The notes: generated by a model not told the origin, from the sequence alone. Positions 41,224-50,227 are shown, counted from the first letter of the stretch. The stretch: 64,000 bases of DNA from Bosea sp. NBC_00550 (GCF_026020075.1 NZ_CP102772.1:4306501-4370500); one strand, 5' to 3'. Numbers and translations: made by a program.

Positions 41224-42891
41224 CTAGCCGATCATCCCGACCATGCCGACGACCACAGGCCCCATCAGAGGTAGCAGCACGTTCGAGATGGCATAGGTCA
41301 CGGTATAGCCGATCACCGGCGTCGAATTGCCGGCGAGCGAGACCAGCGCGCTGATCGAGGGCGTGCTGCAATGCTGGCCGGCGATGGCGCCGAGCAGGAT
41401 CGGCGCCTCGATCTTCAGGAGGTAGCGCCCGATATAGAGCGAGGCGAGGCCGGGCAGGGCCGAAACCAGGATCGACAGCACGGGCAGCACGAGCCCGTAT
41501 TGCTTGAGCAGGGCGATGGCGTCGGGGCCGACCGAGAGGCCGACCGCGGCGATGAAGGTCGCCAATCCGAAATCCTTCATGAACTCGGCTGCCTGCGGCG
41601 GAATGCCGCCGAGCTGGGGCCGGTGCATGTGCAGCCATCCGAAGACGAGGCCCGAGACGAGTGCGCCGCCGCCGGTGCCGAGTGTCAGGTTGAGTGCCCC
41701 GACCTGAATCGCGACCTCGCCGAGCAGTAGGCCCGCGACCACGCCGAGGCCGAGCATGACGAAGTCCGTCGCCGATGTCGTCGGCAGCAGATGCCCGAGC
41801 TCGGGCGCCGCGCGGGTGATCGCTTCTTCCGAGCCATAGAGGGTGAGGATGTCGCCCTGTTCCAGCACCGTGCCCGGCAGGGCGGGGATGCCCTGGCCGA
41901 GGCGGCGGACATGCGAGATGAAGACGCCGCGCCGCTGCTCGTCGCTGGCCAGGCGGCGCAGGTCGCGAATCCGCAGCCCGCTGACCTCGCGGCGCACCAG
42001 CACGACCTGACGTTCGACCAGCGGAACGTTGTCTCCCGCCGGCATCGGCACTTCCGCGCCGAGGCGCTCGGCGATCGCGATGACCGAGCGCCGCCGGCCG
42101 ATGACAAGGACGACATCCTCGGCTTCGAGCTGCATGTCCGGCGTCGCCTTGACGAAACCGGAGCCGCGCCCGACCTGCTCGATCGTGACGACGCCGTTGA
42201 CGCTGTTCTCGAAGGCCCCGACGGTGCCGCCGGCGACAGGGCCGGCCCGGAAGGTGCGCGAGACGATCTCGGGCACGCCGTTTTCCTTGGCCCCGTCATC
42301 CTCGGCGCCGAGCTGCCGCGCCAGGGTGGCAGCCTCCTCCCGCAGGTTGATCCGCAGCAGCAGCGGGCCGATCTGGGTGGTGAAGACCACGATGGCGACG
42401 AGCCCGAAAAGATAGGTCACGCTATAGGCGGTCGCCATGTTGGCCTGCAGCCGGGCGATCTCCGCGGCCGGTAGGGGAAGGCGTCCGATCGCGTCCGAAG
42501 CCGTTCCCAGCACGGCCGACTCCGTTGCCGAGCCGGCGAAAAGGCCGGAAGCCGTGCCGGGATCGAGGCGGAACAGCAGCACGGCGACCGCGACCAGGGC
42601 CAGCACCGTCGCCACCTCGACGAATGACAGGATGCCGTAGCGCAGGCCGCCGCGGATATTGTTGAAGAACTGCGGCCCCGCCGTGAAACCGAGCGCGTAG
42701 ATGAACAGCGCAAAGGCGACGTTCTTCAGGTCCGGGCTGAGGGTCACGCCGAGCTGTCCGATGGCGAGGGCCACGAACAGCGTCCCGCAGACGCCGCCGA
42801 TCTGGACGGGGCCGATTCGGATCTTTCCGATCAGGTAGCCCAGCGTCAGGGAGAGGAAGAGGGCGACGACCGGTTGTTCAACGAATGACAC
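41224..42891 (-). CDS. AspT/YidE/YbjL-type membrane transporter with two TrkA-C domains
   Basis: A 555-residue transporter of the aspartate:alanine exchanger family. Two AspT/YidE duplication halves (residues about 1-165 and 375-555, multi-pass, e.g. VVALFLSLTLGYLIGKIRIG) flank a cytoplasmic insert with two TrkA-C (RCK_C) modules (VTIEQVGRGSGFVKATPDMQ, then LVRREVSGLRIRDLRRL). The transported substrate is unknown. The start is the GTG at 42891 (VSFVEQPVVALF); the track of Met-free frame upstream to 42945 offers only a TTG. It is divergent from the Liv transporter, 248 bases apart. Confidence 0.88.
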   Translation of the reverse strand: MSFVEQPVVALFLSLTLGYLIGKIRIGPVQIGGVCGTLFVALAIGQLGVTLSPDLKNVAFALFIYALGFTAGPQFFNNIRGGLRYGILSFVEVATVLALVAVAVLLFRLDPGTASGLFAGSATESAVLGTASDAIGRLPLPAAEIARLQANMATAYSVTYLFGLVAIVVFTTQIGPLLLRINLREEAATLARQLGAEDDGAKENGVPEIVSRTFRAGPVAGGTVGAFENSVNGVVTIEQVGRGSGFVKATPDMQLEAEDVVLVIGRRRSVIAIAERLGAEVPMPAGDNVPLVERQVVLVRREVSGLRIRDLRRLASDEQRRGVFISHVRRLGQGIPALPGTVLEQGDILTLYGSEEAITRAAPELGHLLPTTSATDFVMLGLGVVAGLLLGEVAIQVGALNLTLGTGGGALVSGLVFGWLHMHRPQLGGIPPQAAEFMKDFGLATFIAAVGLSVGPDAIALLKQYGLVLPVLSILVSALPGLASLYIGRYLLKIEAPILLGAIAGQHCSTPSISALVSLAGNSTPVIGYTVTYAISNVLLPLMGPVVVGMVGMIG

Positions 42892-43038
42892 GATGACACC
42901 CGCTCGAGACGGAAGGGTAGTCGAGATTATTCGCGGGCCGTGCAAAACTGCAAGAGCTCGCGCTGGGGTAGACGGACGTTCCAGCCTGGGAAGCGATGGG
43001 CACGGCCGCTCGAAATTTCCGCGTCATGGCCCTTGCAG

Positions 43039-43061
43039 ATATTTTAAGCTTGAAACAATAT
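43039..43061. promoter_or_regulatory. AT-rich near-palindrome upstream of the Liv operon, matched at 50208
   Basis: ATATTTTAAGCTTGAAAC at 43039-43056, running on to AATAT at 43061, centres on AAGCTT and is close to a dyad. It lies 79 bases before the binding-protein gene. An almost identical block precedes the flavin monooxygenase gene (50208-50227). The two match at 16 of the first 17 positions. Confidence 0.5.
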
Positions 43062-43139
43062 GCTCCTGCGCGAGCCACAGAAGTTTGAGGGAACCCGGCC
43101 GCGCCTCCTTTTTCGCTCGTTCGTCCCGGGAGGGCATCG

Positions 43140-44312
43140 ATGACGACTTTCAAATTCGGCCTCGCAATCGGCTGCGCTGCGCTGGCGCTTTCCATCGCTT
43201 CCGCACAGGCGCAGGAGCCGCTCAAGATCGGCGTGGTCAGCGTGCTGACCGGCCCGGCGGCATCGCTCGGCCAGCAGGTCCGCGACGGCTTCCAGCTCGC
43301 GGTCGACAAGAACGGCGGCAAGCTCGGCGGCGTGCCGGTCAAGATCACCGTGATCGATGACGAGCTGAAGCCCGACGTCGCGGTGGACCGGGTGCGGACC
43401 TATGTCGAGACCGAGAAGCCGGCCTTCGTCGTCGGCCCGGTCTTCTCGAACATCCTGGGCGCGATCGCCAAGCCCGTCCTCGATTCCGGCGCCTTCCTGA
43501 TCAGCCCGAATGCCGGCCCCTCGACCATGGCGGGCAAGGCCTGCAACAAGAACTTCTTCGTCACCTCCTACCAGAACGACCAGGTGCACGAGGTCCTCGG
43601 CAAATACGCGCAGGACCAGAACTACAAGAAAGCCTACATCATCGCGCCGAACTATCAGGCCGGTAAGGACTCGCTCGCCGGCTTCAAGCGCTACTTCAAG
43701 GGCGAGATCGTCGACGAGGTCTATGCGCCGCTGAACGCGATGGATTTCTCGGCCGACCTCGCCAAGATCGCTTCCTCCAAGCCCGATGTCGTCTTCGCCT
43801 TCCTGCCCGGCGGGCCCGGCGTCAATTTCGTCAAGCAGTGGTCGCAGGCCGGCCTGCAGGGCAAGATCCCGTTCCTCTCCGCCTTCACGGTCGATGAATC
43901 GACCCTGCCGGCGCAGCAGGACGCGGCGGTCGGGCTCTATGGCGGCATGACCTGGGCGCCCAACATGGACAATGCGCAGACCAAGGCTTTCGTCCAGGCC
44001 TATGAAGCCGCCTACAAGATCGTGCCCGGTTCCTATGCGCAGCAGGCCTATGATGCGGCGATGCTGATCGATTCCGCGGTGAAGGCGGCCGGCGGCGCCG
44101 GCAACGCGGACAAGCTGCGCGAGGCCATCAAGAAGGCCGATTTCACCTCGCTGCGCGGCAAGTTCAAGTTCAACACCAATGGCTATCCCATTCAGGACTT
44201 CTACCTCGTCAAGGTCGCCAAGCGCGCCGACGGCAAGTTCCAGACCGAGATCGCCGAGAAGGTGTTCAGCGACTACGCCGATCCGCACGCCAAGGATTGC
44301 GCGCTGAAGTGA
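43140..44312 (+). CDS. Branched-chain amino acid type ABC transporter substrate-binding protein
   Basis: A 390-residue periplasmic binding protein with signal peptide FGLAIGCAALALSIASAQAQ and a type I (LivJ/LivK-like, Peripla_BP_6) fold. Conserved parts are LKIGVVSVLTGPAASLGQQV and ISPNAGPSTMAGKACNKNFF. Despite the family name, such proteins in alphaproteobacteria often bind aromatic acids or urea. The cupin downstream and a monooxygenase with a matching upstream motif favour an aromatic substrate, which is inference. A good GGGAGGGC precedes the ATG. It heads a five-gene operon. Confidence 0.93.
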   Translation: MTTFKFGLAIGCAALALSIASAQAQEPLKIGVVSVLTGPAASLGQQVRDGFQLAVDKNGGKLGGVPVKITVIDDELKPDVAVDRVRTYVETEKPAFVVGPVFSNILGAIAKPVLDSGAFLISPNAGPSTMAGKACNKNFFVTSYQNDQVHEVLGKYAQDQNYKKAYIIAPNYQAGKDSLAGFKRYFKGEIVDEVYAPLNAMDFSADLAKIASSKPDVVFAFLPGGPGVNFVKQWSQAGLQGKIPFLSAFTVDESTLPAQQDAAVGLYGGMTWAPNMDNAQTKAFVQAYEAAYKIVPGSYAQQAYDAAMLIDSAVKAAGGAGNADKLREAIKKADFTSLRGKFKFNTNGYPIQDFYLVKVAKRADGKFQTEIAEKVFSDYADPHAKDCALK

Positions 44313-44319
44313 CGCAAAG

Positions 44320-44398
44320 CGTCATCCTCGGGCGAAGCGCAGCTTCGACCCGGGGATCTCTTCGTCACGAGATGCTCGGGTCAAGCCCGAGCATGACG
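44320..44398. repeat. Dispersed palindromic repeat, copy 4 (shortened)
   Basis: A 79-base copy: CGTCATCCTCGGGCGAAGCG at the left, the hairpin ATGCTCGGG / CCCGAGCAT and GACG at the right. It is shorter than the copy at 36002. It sits between the binding-protein gene and the first permease gene, where such a hairpin could lower downstream expression. It keeps an unoccupied CCCGAGCATGACG at 44386-44398. Confidence 0.75.
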
Positions 44399-44430
44399 TC
44401 TTATGACCGGCCCTGACGTAGGACCGCGCA

Positions 44431-45357
44431 ATGACAACGAGCCTCCTGATCGTCCAACTCCTGAACGGGCTCCAGTTCGGCATCCTGCTGTTCCTGGTCG
44501 CGGCTGGACTGACTCTGGTCTTCGGCGTGATGGACTTCATCAACCTCGCCCATGGCGTCCAGTACATGCTGGGCGCTTATCTCGCCGTAACCTTCGTCGG
44601 CCTGACCGGCTCCTTCATGCTCGGGCTCGTGCTCGCGCTCGCCGCCGCGCTGCTGCTCGGGCTGGCATTCGAGTTTCTGGTCTTCCGGCATCTCTATGAG
44701 CGCGACCATCTCGACCAGGTGCTGGCGACCTTCGGGCTCATCCTTCTCCTCAACCAGGCGGTGAAGATGATCTGGGGCGCGGCGCCGCTTTCGGTGCCGG
44801 TGCCCGAATTCCTCTCCGGGAATGTCCGGCTGCTCGATGGTATCCTCTACCCGACCTATCGCTTCGCGCTGATCGGGGCAGGGCTCGGCGTCGGCGCGCT
44901 GCTCTGGTTCGTCGTCGAGAAGACGCGCACCGGCATGCTGCTCCGGGCCGGCGCCTCGAATGCGCCGATGGTTTCCGCGCTTGGCGTCGACATCCGCAAG
45001 CTGTTCATGGTGGTCTTTGCCTTCGGAACCATGCTTGCGGGCTTCGCCGGGGCGATGGCGGCGCCGATCCTCTCCGTCGAGCCCGGCATGGGCGACACCG
45101 TGCTGATCCTGGCCTTCGTCGTCATCGTCGTCGGCGGCATCGGCTCGATCCGCGGCGCCTTCGTCGGGGCGCTGATCGTCGGCCTCGTCGATACGCTCGG
45201 CCGCTCTTCCATGAACGACCTGCTCCGCTTGTTCATGGCGCCGGCCTCGGCCCGCGCGACCGGGGCGGCGCTCTCCTCCATGCTGATCTATCTGGTGATG
45301 GCGGCGGTGTTGTTCGTGCGGCCCGAGGGCCTGCTTCCCGCCAAGGGCCGCTCATGA
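44431..45357 (+). CDS. Branched-chain amino acid type ABC transporter permease (LivH)
   Basis: A 308-residue inner-membrane permease with about eight membrane segments. LivH-type motifs are DFINLAHGVQYMLGAYLAV at the start and VIVVGGIGSIRGAFVGALIV near the end. It pairs with the LivM-type permease, whose start overlaps its stop by four bases. Confidence 0.94.
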   Translation: MTTSLLIVQLLNGLQFGILLFLVAAGLTLVFGVMDFINLAHGVQYMLGAYLAVTFVGLTGSFMLGLVLALAAALLLGLAFEFLVFRHLYERDHLDQVLATFGLILLLNQAVKMIWGAAPLSVPVPEFLSGNVRLLDGILYPTYRFALIGAGLGVGALLWFVVEKTRTGMLLRAGASNAPMVSALGVDIRKLFMVVFAFGTMLAGFAGAMAAPILSVEPGMGDTVLILAFVVIVVGGIGSIRGAFVGALIVGLVDTLGRSSMNDLLRLFMAPASARATGAALSSMLIYLVMAAVLFVRPEGLLPAKGRS

Positions 45358-46343
45358 GCGCGGTGACGACCCCGTCGATGGCCGCGCGGCCGGCGGCGCC
45401 GACCGTGCGCTGGCTGGCGCCGCTCGCCATACTCGGCCTGCTGGCGTTGCTGCCTCTGGCCACTGCGCTCGGCCTGCCCTCGCATTGGCTGACGCTGGTG
45501 ACGCGGGCGATGATCTTCGCGATCGCCGCGCTCTCGCTGGACCTCATTCTCGGCATCGGCGGCCTCGTCTCCTTCGGGCACGCCGCCTTCATCGGGATCG
45601 GCGCCTATGGCGCCGGCATCCTGATCACCGAGGGGCAGACGGAGCTGCTGGTCGCGCTGCCTGTGATCCTGATCGTCTGCGGCATCTTCGCGGCAGTGAC
45701 GGGCTATGTCTCGCTGCGCACGCGCGGCGTCGCCTTCATCATGATCACACTCGCCTTCGGGCAGATGGCCTTCTATTTCGCCCAGGCGCTCTCAGGCTAT
45801 GGCGGCGATGACGGGCTGACGCTCAACGAGAAGAGCACGCTGCTGGGGCGGGAGATCTTCGCCAACCGCACCGGCTTCTACTACATCGCGCTCGGCACGC
45901 TGGCGTTCTGCTACTGGCTGGCCCGGCGGCTGGTCGCTTCGCGCTTCGGCCGCGTGCTGCGGGCGGCGCGCGAGAATGCCGTGCGCGTCACGGTGACCGG
46001 CTACGATGTCGACCATGTCAGGCTCGGCGCCTATGTGATCAGCGGCATGATGGCCGGGGTCTCCGGCTTCCTGCTCGCCAACCAGACCGATTTCGTCAGC
46101 CCCGCCTTCATGTCCTGGCAGCGCTCGGGCGAGCTGATCTTCATGGTCGTGCTCGGCGGCGTCGGCTCGCTCTATGGCGCGATCGTCGGTGCGATAGCGC
46201 TCCTGGCCGTGGAGGATGTGCTCTCTGGGCTGACGCAGAACTGGAAGGCGATCTTCGGCCCGTTGATCGTGCTCTTCGTGCTGTTCACCCGCGGTGGCAT
46301 CGCCGGCCTCATGGCCAAGCTTCGGGGGAGCCGCGATGGCTGA
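45354..46343 (+). CDS. Branched-chain amino acid type ABC transporter permease (LivM)
   Basis: A 329-residue permease. Typical features are LDLILGIGGLVSFGHAAFIG, YVSLRTRGVAFIMITLAFGQ and a late VVLGGVGSLYGAIVGAIALL. It forms the membrane channel with the LivH-type protein. Overlaps on both sides (four bases with livH, eight with livG) indicate tight coupling. Confidence 0.94.
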   Translation: MSAVTTPSMAARPAAPTVRWLAPLAILGLLALLPLATALGLPSHWLTLVTRAMIFAIAALSLDLILGIGGLVSFGHAAFIGIGAYGAGILITEGQTELLVALPVILIVCGIFAAVTGYVSLRTRGVAFIMITLAFGQMAFYFAQALSGYGGDDGLTLNEKSTLLGREIFANRTGFYYIALGTLAFCYWLARRLVASRFGRVLRAARENAVRVTVTGYDVDHVRLGAYVISGMMAGVSGFLLANQTDFVSPAFMSWQRSGELIFMVVLGGVGSLYGAIVGAIALLAVEDVLSGLTQNWKAIFGPLIVLFVLFTRGGIAGLMAKLRGSRDG

Positions 46344-47085
46344 GCCGGCGCTCGCAATCAAGGGTCTCGCGAAGTCCTTCGGAGCGCTCAAGGTCACCAA
46401 CGGGGTCGACCTTTCGATCGCGCCGGGCGAGCTGCACGCCCTGATCGGCCCAAACGGCGCCGGCAAGACGACGCTCGTCCATCAGATTTCCGGGACGCTG
46501 CGGCCCGATTCCGGCACGATCCTGTTCGGCGGCACGGATGTCACCCGCCTGCCGCCGCAGAAGCGGGCGCGAGCCGGTCTTGCCCGCACCTTCCAGATCA
46601 CCTCGACCATCGCCTCGCTCTCGGCGCTGGAGAACGTCGCGCTCGGCGTGCAGGCCCGCAGCAGCCATCCGCTCTCGCTGTTCCGGGACGCTGCGCGTGA
46701 TCAGGCGCTCAACGCGCCCGCCTGGGAAGCGCTCGAGGCGGTCGGCCTCGCCGGACGCGCCCATGCTCCGGCCGGAAGCCTCTCCCATGGCGAGAAGCGC
46801 GCGCTCGAGATTGCGATGGCGCTGACCCTGCAGCCGAAGCTCATCCTGCTCGACGAGCCTTTGGCCGGTGTCGGCCATGAGGAGGGCGAGCGCCTGATCG
46901 CCCTGTTGAAGAGCCTGAAGGGCCGCTTCGCCATGCTGCTGGTCGAGCATGACATGAGCGCCGTCTTCGCGCTGGCCGACCGCGTCACCGTGCTGGTCTA
47001 TGGCGGCGTCATCGCCACGGGCGAGCCGGCGGCGGTCCGGGCCGATCCGGCCGTGCGGCAGGCCTATCTAGGCGAGGAGGGCTAG
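46336..47085 (+). CDS. Branched-chain amino acid type ABC transporter ATPase (LivG)
   Basis: A 249-residue ATPase. Walker A is GPNGAGKTTLVHQ and the LivG-type Q-loop region is GLARTFQITSTIASL. The signature is LSHGEKRALEIAMAL, a common variant for LivG, and Walker B is LILLDEPLAGVG. The start is the ATG at 46336, inside the end of the livM gene. It energises transport together with LivF. Confidence 0.95.
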   Translation: MAEPALAIKGLAKSFGALKVTNGVDLSIAPGELHALIGPNGAGKTTLVHQISGTLRPDSGTILFGGTDVTRLPPQKRARAGLARTFQITSTIASLSALENVALGVQARSSHPLSLFRDAARDQALNAPAWEALEAVGLAGRAHAPAGSLSHGEKRALEIAMALTLQPKLILLDEPLAGVGHEEGERLIALLKSLKGRFAMLLVEHDMSAVFALADRVTVLVYGGVIATGEPAAVRADPAVRQAYLGEEG

Positions 47086-47087
47086 CG

Positions 47088-47786
47088 ATGCTCAGCGTCG
47101 AAGGGCTCGATGCCGGCTATGGCGAGGCGCAAATCCTGTTCGGGGTCGATCTCACCGTGAGCGAAGGCGAGGTGGTGACACTGCTCGGCCGCAACGGCAT
47201 GGGCAAGACCACGACGGTGCGCGCCATCATGGGGCTCTTGCCGGCGAAGGCAGGCCGCATCGCCTTCGGCGGCCGTGATCTCACCGGCGCCGCACCTTTC
47301 CGCATCGCGCAGGCCGGCATCGGCCTCGTGCCGGAGGGGCGGCAGATCTTCCCGACGCTTTCGGTCGAGGAGAATTTGATCGCGACCGCCGCGGACCGCT
47401 CCGGCAAGAAGCGCTGGGACCTCGAACGCATCTACGCCTTCTTCCCTCGCCTGCGCGAAAGGCGGGAGAATCGCGGCAACCAGCTCTCCGGCGGCGAGCA
47501 GCAGATGCTGGCGATCGGCCGGGCGCTGATGACCAATCCGCGATTGACCATCCTCGACGAGGCGACGGAGGGGCTCGCTCCCCTGATCCGCGAGGAGATC
47601 TGGAACTGCCTGACGGCGCTGAAGGCGGAGGGGGAATCGATCCTCGTCATCGACAAGAATGTCGACGCGCTCGTCAGGATCGCCGATCGCCATATTGTAC
47701 TGGAGAAGGGCCGCGTCGTCTGGCGCGGCACCAGTGCGGAACTGCGCAGCGACGGCGCCGTCAAGGATCGCTTCCTGCACTTCTGA
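47088..47786 (+). CDS. Branched-chain amino acid type ABC transporter ATPase (LivF)
   Basis: A 232-residue ATPase. Walker A is GRNGMGKTTTVRAI, the signature QLSGGEQQMLAIGRAL, and Walker B LTILDEATEGLAP. It begins MLSVEGLDAGYGEAQILFGV as LivF proteins do. It starts two bases after the livG stop and completes the transporter set (binding protein, two permeases, two ATPases). Confidence 0.95.
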   Translation: MLSVEGLDAGYGEAQILFGVDLTVSEGEVVTLLGRNGMGKTTTVRAIMGLLPAKAGRIAFGGRDLTGAAPFRIAQAGIGLVPEGRQIFPTLSVEENLIATAADRSGKKRWDLERIYAFFPRLRERRENRGNQLSGGEQQMLAIGRALMTNPRLTILDEATEGLAPLIREEIWNCLTALKAEGESILVIDKNVDALVRIADRHIVLEKGRVVWRGTSAELRSDGAVKDRFLHF

Positions 47787-47834
47787 AGGCTAAGGACAAT
47801 CGAGGTTTCGTTCCTTTGGATATCCCACCCGCGC

Positions 47835-47942
47835 CGTCATTCCGGCCAAGCGGCCACAGCCGCGCAGAGCCGGGATACATCGAAGGGCGACGGCGCTCGA
47901 CGATGGATCCGGGATCTGCGCTTCGCTGTGTCCGGGATGACG
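47835..47942. repeat. Dispersed palindromic repeat, copy 5 (CGTCATTCCGG subtype)
   Basis: The left end is CGTCATTCCGG (47835-47845) and the right end CCGGGATGACG (47932-47942), near-complementary. Internally it holds GAGCCGGGATACATCG and GGATCCGGGATCTGCGC. It resembles copy 1 more than copies 2-4 in its outer bases but has a different middle. It lies between livF and the cupin gene. Confidence 0.65.
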
Positions 47943-47985
47943 ATGTGCTCTACGATCAGCAAACGCCAACAGAGAGGAAATACTC

Positions 47986-48444
47986 ATGAAACCGCTGACA
48001 GCCGGCGTGACCCGCGCCAATGAAGGCCTCGACGGGATTTCCTGGAGCATCCTCGGCCAGACCTATGTTCCCAAGACCCTGTCGGAAGATAGTTTCTCCT
48101 GGCATGCGACCCTGCCGCCCGGCACCTTCGTGCCGCCCCATATCCACACGACGCAGGACGAGTTCATCTACATGCTGGAGGGTCGGCTCGACCTCGTCCT
48201 TGACGGGCAGGAGAGCTTCGCCACCGCCGGGGACCTGATCCGCCTGCCGCGCAATGTCCCGCACGGCCTGTTCAACAAGAGCGATTCGACGGTGAAGTGC
48301 CTGTTCTGGGTCTCGCCGACGGCGCGGCTCTACGATCTGTTCTGGGGCCTCCATTCCCTGGCCGAGCAGAAGCCCGCCGATGTCGTCGCGCTTGCGGCCA
48401 GGCACGAGGTCGACTTCCTGCCGCCGCCGCCCGAAGGTGCCTGA
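47986..48444 (+). CDS. Cupin domain protein
   Basis: A 152-residue single-domain cupin. Metal ligands are visible in PPHIHTTQDEFIYMLEGRLD (two His and a Glu) and the later His in PRNVPHGLFNKSD. It could be a small dioxygenase, isomerase or binding protein; the reaction cannot be told. AGAGAGGAAA precedes the ATG. It is 200 bases downstream of livF across a repeat, and may be co-transcribed with the transporter. Confidence 0.87.
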   Translation: MKPLTAGVTRANEGLDGISWSILGQTYVPKTLSEDSFSWHATLPPGTFVPPHIHTTQDEFIYMLEGRLDLVLDGQESFATAGDLIRLPRNVPHGLFNKSDSTVKCLFWVSPTARLYDLFWGLHSLAEQKPADVVALAARHEVDFLPPPPEGA

Positions 48445-48591
48445 GCGGGCGCGGATTGCGCCGGCGTCGCTTGACGGGCGCCGGCTCACACCTCCGCATT
48501 AAGGATAATCGATCGTTAAGCGTGAAAACCTGCCCTCGCTTTGTTTAATAGGGTCCACAACCTTGGGTCGTATTGTTCGGGAGCAGTTGTC

Positions 48592-48861
48592 ATGGATATC
48601 GAACGTCGCCGCTTGCTGCGCCAGCGCACGCTGCTTGGCGGTGTCGTTGCCTTCAACGGCCGGCGCTCGACCCTGGATTGCACGATCCGCAACTTGTCCG
48701 ATCACGGCGCGCTGATGATCCTGTCGGACGCGGTCGCGCTGCCGGAGGCGTTCGATATCGAGATCCCGTCGCGGCAGCGCCAGTATCCCGCGCGCCTGAA
48801 ATGGCGAAACGGCAATCGGATCGGCATCGCTTTCGCCGACACGGCTGATGTCGTGCCGTGA
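48592..48861 (+). CDS. PilZ domain protein
   Basis: An 89-residue single PilZ domain. It begins with MDIERRRLLRQRTLLGG; the usual RxxxR is visible as closely spaced arginines. The second motif is DCTIRNLSDHGALMI, close to the D/N-x-S-x2-G consensus. It would bind cyclic di-GMP and change motility, adhesion or polysaccharide output; the partner is unknown. The ATG at 48592 was chosen over a TTG at 48541 because the domain starts there. Confidence 0.85.
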   Translation: MDIERRRLLRQRTLLGGVVAFNGRRSTLDCTIRNLSDHGALMILSDAVALPEAFDIEIPSRQRQYPARLKWRNGNRIGIAFADTADVVP

Positions 48862-48938
48862 TGCGCCAGCTCAAAGCGTGCGAGACCGCCAATGCGCGGC
48901 TGAAAACACGCATTCGTCAACTGACCGAGGCGGGCTGA
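48861..48938 (+). CDS. Possible 25-residue peptide coupled to the PilZ gene
   Basis: The PilZ stop and a new ATG overlap as TGATG, opening a 25-codon frame (MRQLKACETANARLKTRIR and six more residues) that stops one base before the convergent monooxygenase stop. The peptide is basic and helix-prone. It may be a real small protein, a remnant of a longer helical gene, or chance. Confidence 0.25.
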   Translation: MRQLKACETANARLKTRIRQLTEAG

Positions 48939-50186
48939 TCAGCCCTTCCGCGCTGCGAGCTGCTCGGCCGAGAAACCTGCTTTGCCGGCATAGGACTTCA
49001 CGATCTGCTCGCGTTTGGCATAGCCGAGCACGCGCTCGACATCGTCGAAGCCGTTCGGCGCCAGCGCTTCCACGGCGTCGATGACGCGCTCGGGACCGCC
49101 GACCCGGTTCATCGCGACCACCTCGGCCGTCGCCGGCAGTCGCTGAGACTCATAGGCCGCGAGCGCCTGGCGCGGATGTTCAGCCTTCGCCAGCCAGTCG
49201 GCAAGGCAGCGCGCATCGAGGATTGCCTGCGAGGCGCCGTTCGAGCCGACCGGATACATCGGATGGGCGGCGTCGCCGAGCAGCGTGACGCGGCCATGGG
49301 TCCAGCGCGGCAGCGGGTCGCGGTCGCACATCGGGTATTCCCAGAAGGTCGAGGTCGCCCGGATCAGCCCGAGGATATCGACATCGGGCACGCTGAAGCG
49401 GCGCGCGAAGGGCAGCACGTCCTCGAGGCGGCCGGGCTTCGACCAGGCTTCCTTAGGCGGCGGCCGTTCTGGATCGCCGTTCCGGATGTTGACCACCCAG
49501 TTGGTCAGGCGCGTCTGCGGCGTTGCCCCCTTGCCGATCGGATAGAGCACCAGCTTGCCGGCCATGCCGCCGGCGATGATCATACTCTCGCCGTCGAGGA
49601 ACACCGGCCAGTCGCAGGCGCCGCGCCACATCTGGACTCCTTGCCAGCATGGCGAGCCCTGGTTCGGGAAATAGAAGGCCCGCACGGCCGAATGGATGCC
49701 GTCGGCGCCGATCAGGATATCGCCGCGCGCCGTCTCGCCGGCACCGCCGAAGCGAGCATCGTTGAAATGCGCGGTGACGCCGCCTTCGTCCTGCACGAAG
49801 CCGAGCAGCCGGCGGCCGGTGCGGATCGCATCCTCGCCGAGACGCTCAGCCGCCGCATCGCGGATGACGCGTTGGAGCCGGCCGCGATGGATCGAGAACT
49901 GCGGCACCGGCGCCCCAGCATGCAACCCGCGCGGCTCGCGCCAGACCGCCTGCCCGAAGCGGTTCATGTAGACGAGCTCGCGCGTGCGGATGCCGACCTC
50001 GTCGAGCGCCGGCAGCAAGCCGAGCTCGGCGAGTTCGCGGATCGCGTGTGGCAGCGTGTTGATTCCGACGCCGACTTCGCGAATCTCGCTGGCCTGCTCA
50101 TAAACCGTGGCGGCTATCCCTCTGGCATGAAGCATCAGCGCCAGCGTCAATCCGCCGATGCCGCCACCAACGATGATAACCCGCAT
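48939..50186 (-). CDS. FAD-dependent monooxygenase (flavoprotein hydroxylase family)
   Basis: A 415-residue class A flavin monooxygenase. The N-terminal FAD loop is VIIVGGGIGGLTLALMLHAR. The second dinucleotide motif is ILIGADGIHSAVRAFYF, and the third is VTLLGDAAHPMYPVGSNGAS. Such enzymes hydroxylate aromatic acids or similar compounds with NAD(P)H and oxygen; the substrate is not identifiable. It stands alone on the minus strand. Its promoter carries the motif shared with the Liv operon, pointing to co-regulation with uptake. Confidence 0.92.
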   Translation of the reverse strand: MRVIIVGGGIGGLTLALMLHARGIAATVYEQASEIREVGVGINTLPHAIRELAELGLLPALDEVGIRTRELVYMNRFGQAVWREPRGLHAGAPVPQFSIHRGRLQRVIRDAAAERLGEDAIRTGRRLLGFVQDEGGVTAHFNDARFGGAGETARGDILIGADGIHSAVRAFYFPNQGSPCWQGVQMWRGACDWPVFLDGESMIIAGGMAGKLVLYPIGKGATPQTRLTNWVVNIRNGDPERPPPKEAWSKPGRLEDVLPFARRFSVPDVDILGLIRATSTFWEYPMCDRDPLPRWTHGRVTLLGDAAHPMYPVGSNGASQAILDARCLADWLAKAEHPRQALAAYESQRLPATAEVVAMNRVGGPERVIDAVEALAPNGFDDVERVLGYAKREQIVKSYAGKAGFSAEQLAARKG

Positions 50187-50207
50187 ATGCCCGTTCCCCA
50201 GGGTCTA

Positions 50208-50227
50208 ATATTTTAAGTTTGAAATAT
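50208..50227. promoter_or_regulatory. AT-rich dyad upstream of the monooxygenase gene, matched at 43039
   Basis: ATATTTTAAGTTTGAAATAT: perfect ATATTT / AAATAT arms with an 8-base centre, 22 bases before the start codon. The first 17 bases match the site at 43039 except C/T at one position. Confidence 0.5.

Noticed and set aside
44320..44398. Hairpin after the binding-protein gene as a rho-independent terminator
   Set aside because: No T-run on either strand, and the same sequence occurs in other gaps regardless of gene ends; it is a repeat copy.
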